From Comamonadaceae bacterium (lineage in GTDB: Bacteria > Pseudomonadota > Gammaproteobacteria > Burkholderiales > Burkholderiaceae_C), in the NCBI GenBank assembly GCA_013297925.1, contig JAAFJC010000019.1, forward strand, positions 1 to 47,955: a DNA stretch of 47,955 nt. Reading direction: 5' to 3'. Positions 26,111 to 36,106 of the stretch are shown in pieces (positions within the stretch are counted from its first letter, which is position 1; each line of letters opens with the position of its first letter). The notes under the pieces are model-generated. The model was not told the origin of the DNA. It made no database searches and saw only the letters and a program-made list of their open reading frames with translations. The translations under genes and the position numbers were made by a program.

Positions 26111-27403
26111 ATGTTAGCTTTGATTATTTTTGGTTCGTTTTTCGCATTGGCTTTGGCGGGTATTCCGCTCATGGTCTCCCTGCTTGCCACCACGGTCGGC
26201 ATCGTCACTTTCATGGGCATGCAATATCCTCTAGACAGCGTGTTCCTCGCATTCATTGGTGGCGTAGAGCCCTTTATTTTGATTGCTGTGCCATTGTTTG
26301 TGTTCACTGGCGAGTTACTCGCGCAAGGGGGCGTAGGCAAACGCATTGTGAATTTCGCGAATGTGCTGTTTGGCTGGTTGCCTGGCGGTTTGGGCATCGT
26401 CACGGTGGTTTCATGTCTCTTGTTTGGTGGCGTATCAGGCTCAGCGATTGCGGATACTGCAGCCATTGGAGCATTGGTCATCCCAGCAATGCTAGCTAAA
26501 GGCTACACGCGCGGCTTCGCAGCAGCTTTGGTCGCCGTAGCGGGCACGCTCGCACTCTTGATGCCACTGTCGATTCCCTTCTTGGTGTATGCCTTCATTT
26601 CTGGCGTGTCGATGCGCACCTTGTCGATGGCGGGCTTGGTTCCTGCCATCATTTCCGCTCTGGCATTGATTGCAATTTGCATGTGGCACGGCAAAAAAAC
26701 GGGAGTGGACAAAGGTGGTAAGCCAGCTTCATTTGGCGAGATTTATCGCGCCGCTGTGAGCGCTGGCCCTGCTCTGTTGATGCCGGTTTTCATCATCGGT
26801 GGTATTTGGTCTGGCTATTTCACGCCCACCGAAGCAGCGGCAGTTGCTGTGGTGTATGGCCTCTTCGTCTCGATGGTAATTTACCGTGATTTATCCTACA
26901 AAGATATTCCCAATCTGCTTTTAAGAGCCTTCATGACCAGCGCGACAGTGATGCTGGTCATTGGCGCAACGGGTGCGCTGGCTTGGCTGATTACCGCTGA
27001 GGGCGTGGCACAGCAGTTGGCTGATTGGGTCGGCTCCGTGGCGCATGTGAAATGGGTCTTTCTCATCATGCTCAATATCGCTTTGGTGTTGCTGGGAATT
27101 TTTATCGAACCTCTACCTGCGCTGTTGATGGCCGCCCCACTCTTCTTGCCTTTGGCCATGGCCTTCAAGATGGATTTGGTTCACATGGGTGTGATCATGA
27201 CGGCTAACTTAGCGATTGCTCTGTACACACCGCCGGTGGGAGGTACGCTTTTCGTCGCTGCAAAATTAGCGCGAGCGTCGATCAGCGAGATCACCAGCAA
27301 TCTCTGGATCATGATGGCGGCAACTTTCAGCGTGGTATTGCTGATCACCTATATACCTGAACTCACGGCTTGGTTGCCAAGATTGCTCGCCTCATTGGGC
27401 TAA
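26111..27403 (+). CDS. TRAP transporter large permease DctM type
   Basis: A 430-residue polytopic permease with about 12 hydrophobic segments, the catalytic ion-transport subunit of the TRAP system. Family signatures are PLFVFTGELLAQGGVGKRIV, LPGGLGIVTVVSCLLFGGVSGSAIADTAAIG (core GGVSGSAIADTAAIG), GYFTPTEAAAVAVVYG and LYTPPVGGTLFVAAKLA. Length is standard. It forms one transcription unit with the DctP and DctQ genes and the downstream enzymes. Confidence 0.93.
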   Translation: MLALIIFGSFFALALAGIPLMVSLLATTVGIVTFMGMQYPLDSVFLAFIGGVEPFILIAVPLFVFTGELLAQGGVGKRIVNFANVLFGWLPGGLGIVTVVSCLLFGGVSGSAIADTAAIGALVIPAMLAKGYTRGFAAALVAVAGTLALLMPLSIPFLVYAFISGVSMRTLSMAGLVPAIISALALIAICMWHGKKTGVDKGGKPASFGEIYRAAVSAGPALLMPVFIIGGIWSGYFTPTEAAAVAVVYGLFVSMVIYRDLSYKDIPNLLLRAFMTSATVMLVIGATGALAWLITAEGVAQQLADWVGSVAHVKWVFLIMLNIALVLLGIFIEPLPALLMAAPLFLPLAMAFKMDLVHMGVIMTANLAIALYTPPVGGTLFVAAKLARASISEITSNLWIMMAATFSVVLLITYIPELTAWLPRLLASLG

Positions 27404-27426
27404 CTCAACAATTCAGAGATCATTGC

Positions 27427-27717
27427 ATGTACGTCGTCACTGTTGATTTTCATATTCATCCTGACCAGATGGATACCTTCATGCCCAGCATGCTGGCTAA
27501 CGCGAAAGCTTCGTTGGAGCTAGAGAAAAACTGCCTTCAATTTGATGTGTGCGTTGCCACAGGTGATGCCAATCATGTTTATCTTTATGAGATTTATCGC
27601 AGCAAAGAAGATTTTGATACGCACCTGAAAATGCCACACTTTCTTGACTTCAACGCAAAAAGCGCAGGGCAAGTGGCCAGTAAAAATGTGCACACATTTC
27701 ATCGTATGCTCGCTTGA
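27427..27717 (+). CDS. Antibiotic biosynthesis monooxygenase (ABM) domain protein
   Basis: A 96-residue ferredoxin-like fold of the ABM/YgiN/LsrG type: VVTVDFHIHPDQMDTFMPSM, CLQFDVCVATGDANHVYLYE, then the typical YRSKEDFDTHLKMPHF. The start at 27427 gives the normal family length; an in-frame ATG 57 bases upstream lies within the permease gene. In sugar-acid operons similar small proteins appear as isomerase- or monooxygenase-like accessory enzymes, as LsrG does in autoinducer catabolism. Here its placement between the transporter and the kinase suggests a pathway step such as isomerisation of an oxo-acid, which is speculative. Confidence 0.82.
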   Translation: MYVVTVDFHIHPDQMDTFMPSMLANAKASLELEKNCLQFDVCVATGDANHVYLYEIYRSKEDFDTHLKMPHFLDFNAKSAGQVASKNVHTFHRMLA

Positions 27718-27739
27718 TTGAATCACGAAGGAACTTAGG

Positions 27740-29014
27740 ATGACCAGCGCGTTGCTGCTTGGCTGCATAGCCGATGATTTCACGGGTGCGACCGATCTCG
27801 CCAACAATCTAGTGCGCTCAGGCATGCGCGTGATGCAGATCAATGGCTTGCCCGCAGAGAATTTAGCTGCAGAGACGGATGCTGTCGTGATTGCACTCAA
27901 ATCTCGAACGATTCCTGCGCAAGAAGCGGTGAGCCAATCACTCGCCGCACTCGCTTGGCTTCGCAAGCAGGGCGCACAGCAGATTTACTTCAAATACTGC
28001 TCGACTTTTGACAGCACGCCCGCAGGAAATATCGGCCAAGTCACTGAAGCTCTCATGGACGCCCTGGGCACGGATTTCACCATCGCCACGCCAGCCTTCC
28101 CAGACAATGGCCGCACGGTTTTTAAAGGCCATCTGTTTGTGGGCGATGTATTGCTGCAAGAAAGCGGCATGCAAAACCACCCGCTCACGCCGATGAAGGA
28201 TGCCAATCTCGTGCGGGTGCTGCAGGCGCAGTGCAAACGCAAAGTCGGCTTGGTGGATTACCGCACCGTGAACGCTGGGTCTGATGCCATCAAGCAGCGC
28301 ATCGCAGCGTTGCGCGAGCAAGGTGTGGGTATCGCGGTGGTGGATGCCGTATCCAACGAAGATTTGATGCGCCTAGGCAAAGCTTTAAAAAGTATGCCTT
28401 TGGTGACTGCGGGATCGGGCGTGGCGATTGGCCTGCCACCCAATCATGGCCTAGCGCCCTCTTCTCAGACCAGCACCTTACCCACAGCGCAAGGGTATCA
28501 AGCTATTGTCTCGGGTAGTTGCTCGCTTGCTACCAATCGACAGGTCGCCAACTTCATTGCAGCTGGCTTTCCCTCCATGGTGATTGATCCCCAATGTATT
28601 GCGCGTGGTGAAGATGTCGCCACCGAGGCGCTGGCTTGGGCGAAGCCTTTGCTCGCCAAAGGCCCTGTGCTTATGTACTCGACAGCGCAATCCAATGTCT
28701 TGAAATCCATCCAAAGCGAATTAGGTGCAGAAGCAGCAGGCGCGATGGTTGAAGATGCGCTTGCCCGCATTGCGCGCGGCTTGGTGCAATCTGGTGTGCG
28801 CCAGCTGATCGTTGCGGGCGGCGAAACCTCGGGCGCTTGCGTGCAGGCTCTGAACGTCAAGCAGATGCAAATCGGCCCACAAATTGATCCCGGCGTGCCG
28901 TGGTGTCATGCGCACTCTGATGCCGCAGACAACGCCGGCCTGCATCTCACGCTCAAATCCGGCAATTTCGGAACGGACGACTTCTTCACAAAAGCATTTA
29001 AAGTGCTGGAATGA
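27740..29014 (+). CDS. otnK: Four-carbon acid sugar kinase family, 3-oxo-tetronate kinase-like
   Basis: A 424-residue kinase of the DUF1537 family. The N-terminal domain opens with LLGCIADDFTGATDLANNLV, the family signature; YFKYCSTFDSTPAGNIG follows near residue 85; AFPDNGRTVFKGHLFVG is a substrate loop. The C-terminal nucleotide-binding domain ends with IVAGGETSGACVQAL and GVPWCHAHS. In characterised clusters OtnK phosphorylates C4 of 3-oxo-tetronate before decarboxylation by OtnC, and an OtnC-like gene follows directly. The stop overlaps that start by four bases (ATGA). Substrate assignment follows from family and context. Confidence 0.9.
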   Translation: MTSALLLGCIADDFTGATDLANNLVRSGMRVMQINGLPAENLAAETDAVVIALKSRTIPAQEAVSQSLAALAWLRKQGAQQIYFKYCSTFDSTPAGNIGQVTEALMDALGTDFTIATPAFPDNGRTVFKGHLFVGDVLLQESGMQNHPLTPMKDANLVRVLQAQCKRKVGLVDYRTVNAGSDAIKQRIAALREQGVGIAVVDAVSNEDLMRLGKALKSMPLVTAGSGVAIGLPPNHGLAPSSQTSTLPTAQGYQAIVSGSCSLATNRQVANFIAAGFPSMVIDPQCIARGEDVATEALAWAKPLLAKGPVLMYSTAQSNVLKSIQSELGAEAAGAMVEDALARIARGLVQSGVRQLIVAGGETSGACVQALNVKQMQIGPQIDPGVPWCHAHSDAADNAGLHLTLKSGNFGTDDFFTKAFKVLE

Positions 29015-29691
29015 AAGAAACAAAAGCCAGAGAAGAAATTTGCCGCGTAGGCCGCAGCCTGTTTGAGCGCAGCTATGTGCACGCCACGGCGGGCAACATC
29101 AGTGTGCGTTTGGATGATGGCTATCTGATCACGCCCACCGATGCTTGCCTAGGATTTCTCGATCCCGCGCAGTTGGCATTCGTGAACCTCGCAGGCGAGC
29201 AAATCAGCGGGCATCAAGCCAGCAAAACGCTCGCCTTGCATCGCAGCATCTATGCAGCCAGCTTGACGGCAGGGCAACAGACACGTTGCGTGATTCACAC
29301 CCACAGCACGCATTTGGTGGCGCTCAGCTTGCAAGAAAATCATTTACTGGGTTTACCGCGCTGGAAAGAGCTGATCGCGCCCATTACTCCGTATTTTGTG
29401 ATGAAGGTCGGCCATGTTCCCGTCTTGCCCTATCACCGCCCTGGTGCACCAGAAGTTGCTGGATTGGCTGCTGAAGTCATTTCAGACTACGCAAAACACA
29501 ACTTGATACTACGCGCTGTCATGCTGAGCCGCCTTGGCCCCAACGTCTGGCACGAATCGCCTGCTGCAGCCATGGCCACCTTGGAAGAGCTGGAAGAAAC
29601 CGCCAAGCTGATGCTGCTCCAGCCGCAAATTCAAGGCTTGCCTGATCAAGCTATTAAGCAGCTACGCGAACAGTTCAAGGCTTCTTGGTAG
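29011..29691 (+). CDS. otnC: Class II aldolase/adducin family, 3-oxo-tetronate 4-phosphate decarboxylase-like
   Basis: A 226-residue zinc-dependent class II aldolase-fold enzyme. ATAGNISVRLDDGYLITPTD is the phosphate-binding start of the domain, and HTHSTHLVALSL gives two metal-ligand histidines; a further His lies in the C-terminal half (YHRPGAPEVAGL). In the OtnK-OtnC route it turns 3-oxo-tetronate 4-phosphate into dihydroxyacetone phosphate and CO2. Coupled by overlap to the kinase. It is the last gene of the catabolic run; its final 17 bases overlap the convergent EI24-like gene. Confidence 0.88.
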   Translation: MKETKAREEICRVGRSLFERSYVHATAGNISVRLDDGYLITPTDACLGFLDPAQLAFVNLAGEQISGHQASKTLALHRSIYAASLTAGQQTRCVIHTHSTHLVALSLQENHLLGLPRWKELIAPITPYFVMKVGHVPVLPYHRPGAPEVAGLAAEVISDYAKHNLILRAVMLSRLGPNVWHESPAAAMATLEELEETAKLMLLQPQIQGLPDQAIKQLREQFKASW

Positions 29692-30601
29692 CATCCGTAC
29701 CGAGCGATTTCGGTATCACATCTACTCTTAAATCAGCAGCATTCTGCGCAGATTCTATGCCGGCCACGTCAGCATTTGGTTTAAAAATATCCTTCCCAAC
29801 GGACGAATTTTCTCTGCGCAAACGATCCAGCGCATCCATACAAAAATGCGCAAACCAAAGCGATGAGAACGCAAACACCAGTGTGTAAACCCAAATCGCC
29901 GCCACAATGAATATCGGCGCAAACACAACAAACATCACGCCGGATGCCCACAGCAATGTAGGCGCAGCGCCGAGATAACCCGCCACCACACCCATCCCCA
30001 ACAGCTGCGGGCGATGACGCCTCACCACCTCGCGGCGCTCATCTGCACTGGCATGCTCACCTAGCGCATCAAAAGACATCACGCGATAGGTCAGCCAACC
30101 CCAAATCAGCGGCGGAATGATCAAAATCAATGGCGGAATCAACCAAAGCGGGATAGAGACGATCAGCAATGGCACGGCGATCAACACCGAGCCGAGCGAC
30201 CAAAACACGCTTGATACGATGCCCGCGCCCTTTTTGCGCTCCAGCTTGCCAAAGCGCCGCTCGGCCACCAGCGAGACCATGGCGGGCGTCATGAGGAAAG
30301 CCACAAACATCAGCGAGCCGATCACCACCAGCGGCGTGGCAGCGAGAATCACGAACAGCGGCGCAATCGCAGCCTTCATCCCACCAAAGCCCATGCTCTC
30401 TAGCCAGCCAATCCCGCGCGCGAGCCAATCGCTGCTCAGCAGCCAAGCATTTACAGCCGCCAGCGTGCCTTCCCAAAAGAAATACCCAAACACACCAGCA
30501 ATAGCCACCATCAGCACCAAAGGCACGAGCGAGAGCGCGATCACGCGCGGGTGCAGGCAGTAAGCAGCAGCGCGCCAGAAAGCATCAAGAATCTGTTTCA
30601 T
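29675..30601 (-). CDS. EI24 domain-containing membrane protein with repeat-derived C-terminus
   Basis: A 308-residue inner-membrane protein of the EI24/CysZ-like group. It has hydrophobic segments near residues 18-40, 70-105, 135-165 and 205-245, with YCLHPRVIALSLVPL near the start and HASADERREVVRRHRPQLL as a charged loop. The soluble C-terminus, from about residue 270 on, is built largely from the 65-bp repeat: ADVAGIESAQNAADLRVD. Function of this branch is unknown. It is convergent with otnC and their ends overlap by 17 bases. Confidence 0.82.
   Translation of the reverse strand: MKQILDAFWRAAAYCLHPRVIALSLVPLVLMVAIAGVFGYFFWEGTLAAVNAWLLSSDWLARGIGWLESMGFGGMKAAIAPLFVILAATPLVVIGSLMFVAFLMTPAMVSLVAERRFGKLERKKGAGIVSSVFWSLGSVLIAVPLLIVSIPLWLIPPLILIIPPLIWGWLTYRVMSFDALGEHASADERREVVRRHRPQLLGMGVVAGYLGAAPTLLWASGVMFVVFAPIFIVAAIWVYTLVFAFSSLWFAHFCMDALDRLRRENSSVGKDIFKPNADVAGIESAQNAADLRVDVIPKSLGTDATKKP
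29722..29788 (-). repeat. Dispersed 65-bp repeat inside the EI24-like gene (in frame)
   Basis: On the gene strand: ATTTTTAAACC, spacer, GCCGGCATAGAATCTGCGCA, then GAATGCTGCTGATTTAAGAG. The core is identical to the family consensus. It encodes AGIESAQNAADLRV close to the C-terminus. Confidence 0.88.
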
Positions 30602-30713
30602 ATGTTGGGCTTGTCGGAACTCTCAAGGTTTGCCGATGTAAGCCTGTTGGCTTATTGACACCGATGATATGCAATGCCAAGATACCACAATCATGATGAC
30701 GCAAGGAGTACAG

Positions 30714-31418
30714 ATGCTTTTCACTCATCGCTTGATTCGTTTGCTTTTTGCCGGAATTTGCTGCTTTACGATGGTCGCAGCGTCTTTCGCTCAAGAGAAA
30801 ATTGCCCGCACTGAGTATCCGCCCAAAGGTGGTGGCAAAGGCTCTGTGGTGATCGTGATTTCCGGGCAAACGGGACCTTCTCCGCGCCAACAATACGCCA
30901 AGGATTTGGCTGAACTGGGGTATTACACAGTTTTGATTGACGGCAACGACGTTTTTGCGCGTGACAAAGATGGCTCGGCAAATATACGCGGGGTGATTGC
31001 CGATGCACTAGCTTCACAGTACGCTGGCTCATCGCAGGTGGCGGTCGTTGGCTTTTCGCTAGGTGGTGCAAGCGTTTTGGCTTACGTCATGCCCATTAAA
31101 GATACCGTCAAAATGGCTGTGGCTTACTACCCCGGTACCAATTGGATACGAAGTGTTGAAACGACAGTGGGGCGATTTCAAATGCCCTTGCTATTGCTGG
31201 CCGGAGAAAAAGACACTTACAACAACTGCTGCCTGATCGACAAAGCTCGGCAGATTGAAGCTACAGCCAAAGCGGCTGGCAAAAGCTTCGAGATGGTGAC
31301 CTACCCAGAAGCCGAGCACGGTTTTGATTTAACCGGGAGAAACTATCGTCGCGCGGATACGCAAGATGCTTGGAAACGAACCACTGAGATGCTGACCAAG
31401 TTGCATCCTGTCAAATAA
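30714..31418 (+). CDS. Secreted dienelactone hydrolase-like alpha/beta hydrolase (second copy type)
   Basis: A 234-residue exported hydrolase. The signal peptide contains LIRLLFAGICCFTMVAASFA, cleaved before QEK. The nucleophile elbow is GFSLGGAS, the acid probably in LAGEKDTYNN and the histidine in PEAEHGFDL. I chose the ATG at 30714 because AAGGAG lies five bases before it; upstream in-frame ATG codons at 30669 and 30693 lack this. Substrate unknown. It is distinct in sequence and length from the other secreted hydrolase of this window (6205-7122). Confidence 0.82.
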   Translation: MLFTHRLIRLLFAGICCFTMVAASFAQEKIARTEYPPKGGGKGSVVIVISGQTGPSPRQQYAKDLAELGYYTVLIDGNDVFARDKDGSANIRGVIADALASQYAGSSQVAVVGFSLGGASVLAYVMPIKDTVKMAVAYYPGTNWIRSVETTVGRFQMPLLLLAGEKDTYNNCCLIDKARQIEATAKAAGKSFEMVTYPEAEHGFDLTGRNYRRADTQDAWKRTTEMLTKLHPVK

Positions 31419-31505
31419 AAGTCAGCCCGCTTTGGCTGCTGGGCGGGCAATTCGCGCCGCAAATGCGACAATCTGGGTTTCTACTTAGATTTGATCGCAT
31501 ACATC

Positions 31506-32610
31506 ATGGACGCAGAACACATCAACGCCATCGGCAGCAAACTCACCGATCTGGCTGCCCGCACCCTCGATCTTCGGGGGTATCTTTGACTACGAGAAGA
31601 AGTCACACCGTCTCGATGAAGTCAATGCCGCGCTAGAAGACCCGACCGTCTGGAACGATCCGAAGAAAGCTCAGGAGCTGGGCAAAGAAAAGCGCCAGCT
31701 GGAAACGGTGGTGGGTAATCTCACCACGCTGGATCGTGATTTGGCCGATAACACTGAGCTCTTTGAAATGAGCAAAGAAGAAGGCGATATTCCTGGCCTC
31801 AAAACGATTGCGGACGATGCCGCTCGCCTTGAGGCCATCGTCAAAGACCTCGAGTTCAAGCGCATGTTCAACCAGCCCGCTGATCCGAGCCATGCGTTTT
31901 TAGACATTCAAGCCGGCGCAGGCGGCACCGAAGCTTGCGATTGGGCGAGCATGCTGCTGCGCCAATACCTGCGCTACGCCGAGCGCAAAGGCTTCAAAGC
32001 CATCATCGACGAAGAAACCCCCGGCGATGTGGCCGGCATCCGCTCGGCCAGCATCAAGATCGAGGGCGATTACGCCTTTGGCCTGCTGCGCACGGAAACG
32101 GGCGTACACCGCCTCGTGCGCAAATCACCTTTTGATTCATCGGGCGGCCGCCACACCAGCTTCGCGAGCGTCTTCGTTTACCCCGAGGTGGACGACACGA
32201 TTGAGATCGACATCAACCCTGCCGATGTGCGCGTCGATACCTACCGCGCCTCCGGCGCAGGCGGCCAGCACATCAACAAGACCGACTCCGCCGTGCGCCT
32301 GACGCACTTGCCCACCAACATCGTCGTCACCTGCCAAGATGGCCGCAGCCAACACAGCAACCGCGATGTCGCTTGGAAGCGCCTGCGCTCGCGCCTGTAT
32401 GACTTTGAAATGCGCAAACGCATGGAAGCGCAGCAAAAGCTCGAAGACACGAAAACCGACGTGGGCTGGGGCCACCAGATCCGCAGCTACGTGCTCGACA
32501 ACAGCCGCATCAAAGACCTGCGCACCGGCGTAGAAATCTCCGCCACGCAAAAGGTCCTGGATGGGGATTTGGATGATTTCATTGAGGCGAGCTTGAAGCA
32601 AGGTGTGTAA
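31506..32610 (+). CDS. prfB: Peptide chain release factor 2 (programmed +1 frameshift)
   Basis: Release factor recognising UAA and UGA. The frame opened at ATG 31506 runs 27 codons to an in-frame TGA at 31587-31589; translation shifts +1 after CTT (31584-31586) to GAC at 31588, and continues to 32610. Joined segments are 31506-31586 and 31588-32610, giving 367 residues, normal for RF2. The stop-recognition SPF motif is in [12 protein letters not shown], and the GGQ catalytic motif in [19 protein letters not shown]. The shift self-regulates: low RF2 favours the shift, high RF2 favours termination. A late ATG at 31708 would give an incomplete protein. Confidence 0.97.
31571..31590 (+). promoter_or_regulatory. 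prfB programmed frameshift site
   Basis: The bases TCTTCGGGGGTATCTTTGAC contain the internal Shine-Dalgarno-like GGGGG three bases before CTT TGA C, the classical arrangement that stimulates +1 slippage on CTT. Confidence 0.96.
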
Positions 32611-32630
32611 GCGCGACGTATCATTCCAAT

Positions 32631-33011
32631 ATGCAAAGCGCCCTCACCGACTTTTTTGAGCGACAAGCTGACATCCGCTTAGCCATTCTTTTTGGCTCGG
32701 CGGCTTCGGATCGTCTGCAAGCGGATAGTGATGTAGATGTCGCCGTCCTAGCGGAGCAGCCCTTGAACGCGGCGCGAAAAGCAGAGCTCATGAGCGCCCT
32801 AGCGCTGATCACAGGTCGCCCCATTGATTTGATTGATTTGAAAACGACTGGCCAGCCACTCCTTGGCCAGATTTTGCAAGGCCGCCAGCTCAAAGGCAGC
32901 ACGGATTTGCTGGCGCAGCTGGCTTATCGCAATGTGATTGAGCGAAGCGATTTCCTTCCCCTCATTGAACGCAGCTTAGCGCAGCGCAGACGAGCATGGA
33001 TTCAAGCCTGA
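32631..33011 (+). CDS. mntA: MntA-type nucleotidyltransferase antitoxin
   Basis: A 126-residue minimal nucleotidyltransferase. The signature GSAASDRLQADSDVD at residues 22-36 fits GS-x10-D-x-D (D34, D36), and PIDLIDLKTTGQP follows near 63-75. In known pairs, MntA AMPylates and silences the HEPN toxin HepT (type VII-like toxin-antitoxin). It starts 20 bases after prfB and overlaps the hepT start by 16 bases. The pair sits between conserved genes, which suggests later insertion. Confidence 0.88.
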   Translation: MQSALTDFFERQADIRLAILFGSAASDRLQADSDVDVAVLAEQPLNAARKAELMSALALITGRPIDLIDLKTTGQPLLGQILQGRQLKGSTDLLAQLAYRNVIERSDFLPLIERSLAQRRRAWIQA

Positions 33012-33418
33012 TCGCGCAAAAGCTCGAATCCTTGCGTCGCTGCCTCGTGCGAGTACGGACGCGTTGCCCGGCTAGCGCGCAGGCGCTAAGCCAAGATGTG
33101 GATGCGCAAGATGTTGTGGTGCTCAATTTGAGCCGAGCTATTCAGCTTTGCACAGATATCGCGTTGCATATCCTCGCCAGCCGAGAGCAAGCGATCCCGC
33201 AAACCATGGGGCAGGCCTTTGAGGCACTGGCAGCGCAGCAAGTCATCTCCACAAGCCAAGGCGAAAGCATGCGCAAAGCGGTCGGCTTTCGCAACCTCGC
33301 AGTGCACAGCTACGATGAAATCGATTGGCAAATCGTGCACGCCATAGCCACCACGCATTTGACGGATTTTGAAGAATTTGCCAAAGCCATTGCACGCACC
33401 CTGCCCTCTGACATTTAA
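32996..33418 (+). CDS. hepT: HepT-type HEPN toxin (DUF86)
   Basis: A 140-residue helical HEPN-domain protein, probable RNase toxin. The active motif R-x4-H-x-Y is R99-NLAV-H104-S-Y106. The upstream helix carries SRAIQLCTDIALHILA, and MGQAFEALAAQQVIS is typical of the DUF86 family. Its AUG overlaps the mntA 3' end by 16 bases, so production is tied to the antitoxin. All key residues are present, so the toxin is presumably active when not AMPylated. Confidence 0.9.
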   Translation: MDSSLIAQKLESLRRCLVRVRTRCPASAQALSQDVDAQDVVVLNLSRAIQLCTDIALHILASREQAIPQTMGQAFEALAAQQVISTSQGESMRKAVGFRNLAVHSYDEIDWQIVHAIATTHLTDFEEFAKAIARTLPSDI

Positions 33419-33427
33419 GGATTTGAA

Positions 33428-34282
33428 ATGAAACTATGCAATTTCGATGTCGGCCTGGACAAACGCTTTTTCCTGATCGCGGGCACTTGCTCGATTGAGG
33501 GGCTGGAGATGTCTATCGAAGTGGCTGGCAAGCTCAAGGAGATCACTTCTAAGCTAGGCATTCCGCTGATCTACAAAGGCTCGTTTGACAAGGCCAATCG
33601 TTCTTCGGGGAATACGAAACGTGGCGTGGGCATGGAAAATGGCTTGAAGATTTTGGATGAGGTGCGGAGGCAGCTTCAATTGCCGATCCTCACTGATGTG
33701 CATGAAGCAGATCAAGTTCATGAGGTGGCGAGCGTGGTGGATGTGCTGCAAACGCCCGCCTTCCTCTGCCGCCAAACGGATTTCATCCGCGCCGTGGCGC
33801 AAAGCGGCAAACCAGTGAATATCAAAAAAGGCCAGTTTCTTGCGCCTTGGGATATGAAAAACGTGATCGACAAAGCACGTGCGGCTGCTGAGGAAAAAGG
33901 TTTGAACCCAGACAGCTTCCTCGCCTGCGAGCGCGGCGTGAGCTTTGGCTATAACAACCTCGTGGCTGATATGACGAGCCTGGCAGAGATGCGCAAGAGC
34001 GGTGCACCCGTGGTGTTTGACGTGACGCATTCGGTGCAAAAGCCCGGCGGCCAAGGCACGAGCTCGGGCGGTGCGCGCGAGATGGTGCCGGTGCTTGCCC
34101 GCGCGGGCGTGGCCGTGGGCGTGGCTGGCCTCTTCATGGAAACGCACCCCAAGCCCGCTGAGGCTTGGTCAGACGGGCCTAATGCTGTGCCCCTGCATCA
34201 CATGAAGGCTCTGCTGGAATCGCTCGTGGAATTAGATTCCGTAACCAAAAAGAATCCTCTGCTTGAGGCCAATTTCAACTAA
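33428..34282 (+). CDS. kdsA: 3-deoxy-8-phosphooctulonate synthase KdsA
   Basis: Condenses arabinose 5-phosphate with phosphoenolpyruvate to give KDO 8-phosphate for lipopolysaccharide. At 284 residues it is full length. Marker segments are [66 protein letters not shown] (core [17 protein letters not shown]) and [15 protein letters not shown]. It starts nine bases after the hepT stop. The order kdsA, small DUF1330 gene, eno, ftsB is usual in Burkholderiales. Confidence 0.97.
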   Translation: MKLCNFDVGLDKRFFLIAGTCSIEGLEMSIEVAGKLKEITSKLGIPLIYKGSFDKANRSSGNTKRGVGMENGLKILDEVRRQLQLPILTDVHEADQVHEVASVVDVLQTPAFLCRQTDFIRAVAQSGKPVNIKKGQFLAPWDMKNVIDKARAAAEEKGLNPDSFLACERGVSFGYNNLVADMTSLAEMRKSGAPVVFDVTHSVQKPGGQGTSSGGAREMVPVLARAGVAVGVAGLFMETHPKPAEAWSDGPNAVPLHHMKALLESLVELDSVTKKNPLLEANFN

Positions 34283-34301
34283 ACCCAAGGACACTCTCCC
34301 C

Positions 34302-34589
34302 ATGAGCGCTTACGTTATTGCCGATGTCACCGTCACCGATGCCGATCAAATGGCCAAATACCGCGAATGGAGCACCAAAGCTGCCGCCGAATTCGGCGCA
34401 AGCTTCATAGTGCGCGGCGGCGCGATCACGGTGTTTGAAGGCGATTGGAAGCCTTCGCGTGTAGTGATCTTGCAGTTCCCGGATAGCGATACAGCGAAGA
34501 AGTGGTACGCGAGCGAGACCTACCAGCATGCGATCACGCTGCGCAAGAATGCGGGGGTGATGCGGATGGTGATGGTTGAGGGTGTTTGA
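34302..34589 (+). CDS. DUF1330 family protein
   Basis: A 95-residue dimeric alpha+beta (ferredoxin-like) protein: AYVIADVTVTDADQMAKYRE, then FIVRGGAITVFEGDWKPSRV, then VILQFPDSDTAKKWYASETY, all typical of DUF1330. The ATG at 34302 follows kdsA by 19 bases; a longer in-frame version would overlap kdsA. No catalytic role is established for this family. Confidence 0.9.
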   Translation: MSAYVIADVTVTDADQMAKYREWSTKAAAEFGASFIVRGGAITVFEGDWKPSRVVILQFPDSDTAKKWYASETYQHAITLRKNAGVMRMVMVEGV

Positions 34590-34612
34590 AATCTTGAAGC
34601 TTTGAATACCAA

Positions 34613-34746
34613 TACCGGACGCAGAGGACGCAAAAAAGATAAAAGAAAAAATACAAAAAGGGCGAAATCAGACGCTTGGCACATATGAATTCTTTTCATT
34701 GGTATTTTTTGCGTCTTCTGCGTAACCTTTGCGTCTTCTGCGTCCG
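34613..34746. repeat. Palindromic repeat GGACGCAGAGGACGCAAAA type, leader of eno
   Basis: Left arm CCGGACGCAGAGGACGCAAA (from 34615) is complementary to the right arm, which ends TTTGCGTCTTCTGCGTCCGG at 34746. The right arm also carries a second GCGTCTTCTGCGTAACC unit that the left arm has lost. The element is the sister of that at 40778-40914. It would form a long hairpin about 50 bases before eno. Confidence 0.85.
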
Positions 34747-34780
34747 GCTGTTTGAATTTTGAATTTGTTTTTTTGATTAA

Positions 34781-36097
<1,317 letters not shown>

Positions 36098-36106
36098 CCC
36101 CACGCA

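Noticed and set aside
31424-31448. GC-rich hairpin GCCCGC...GCGGGC between the second hydrolase and prfB.
   Set aside because: No T-tract follows, so I did not call a terminator.
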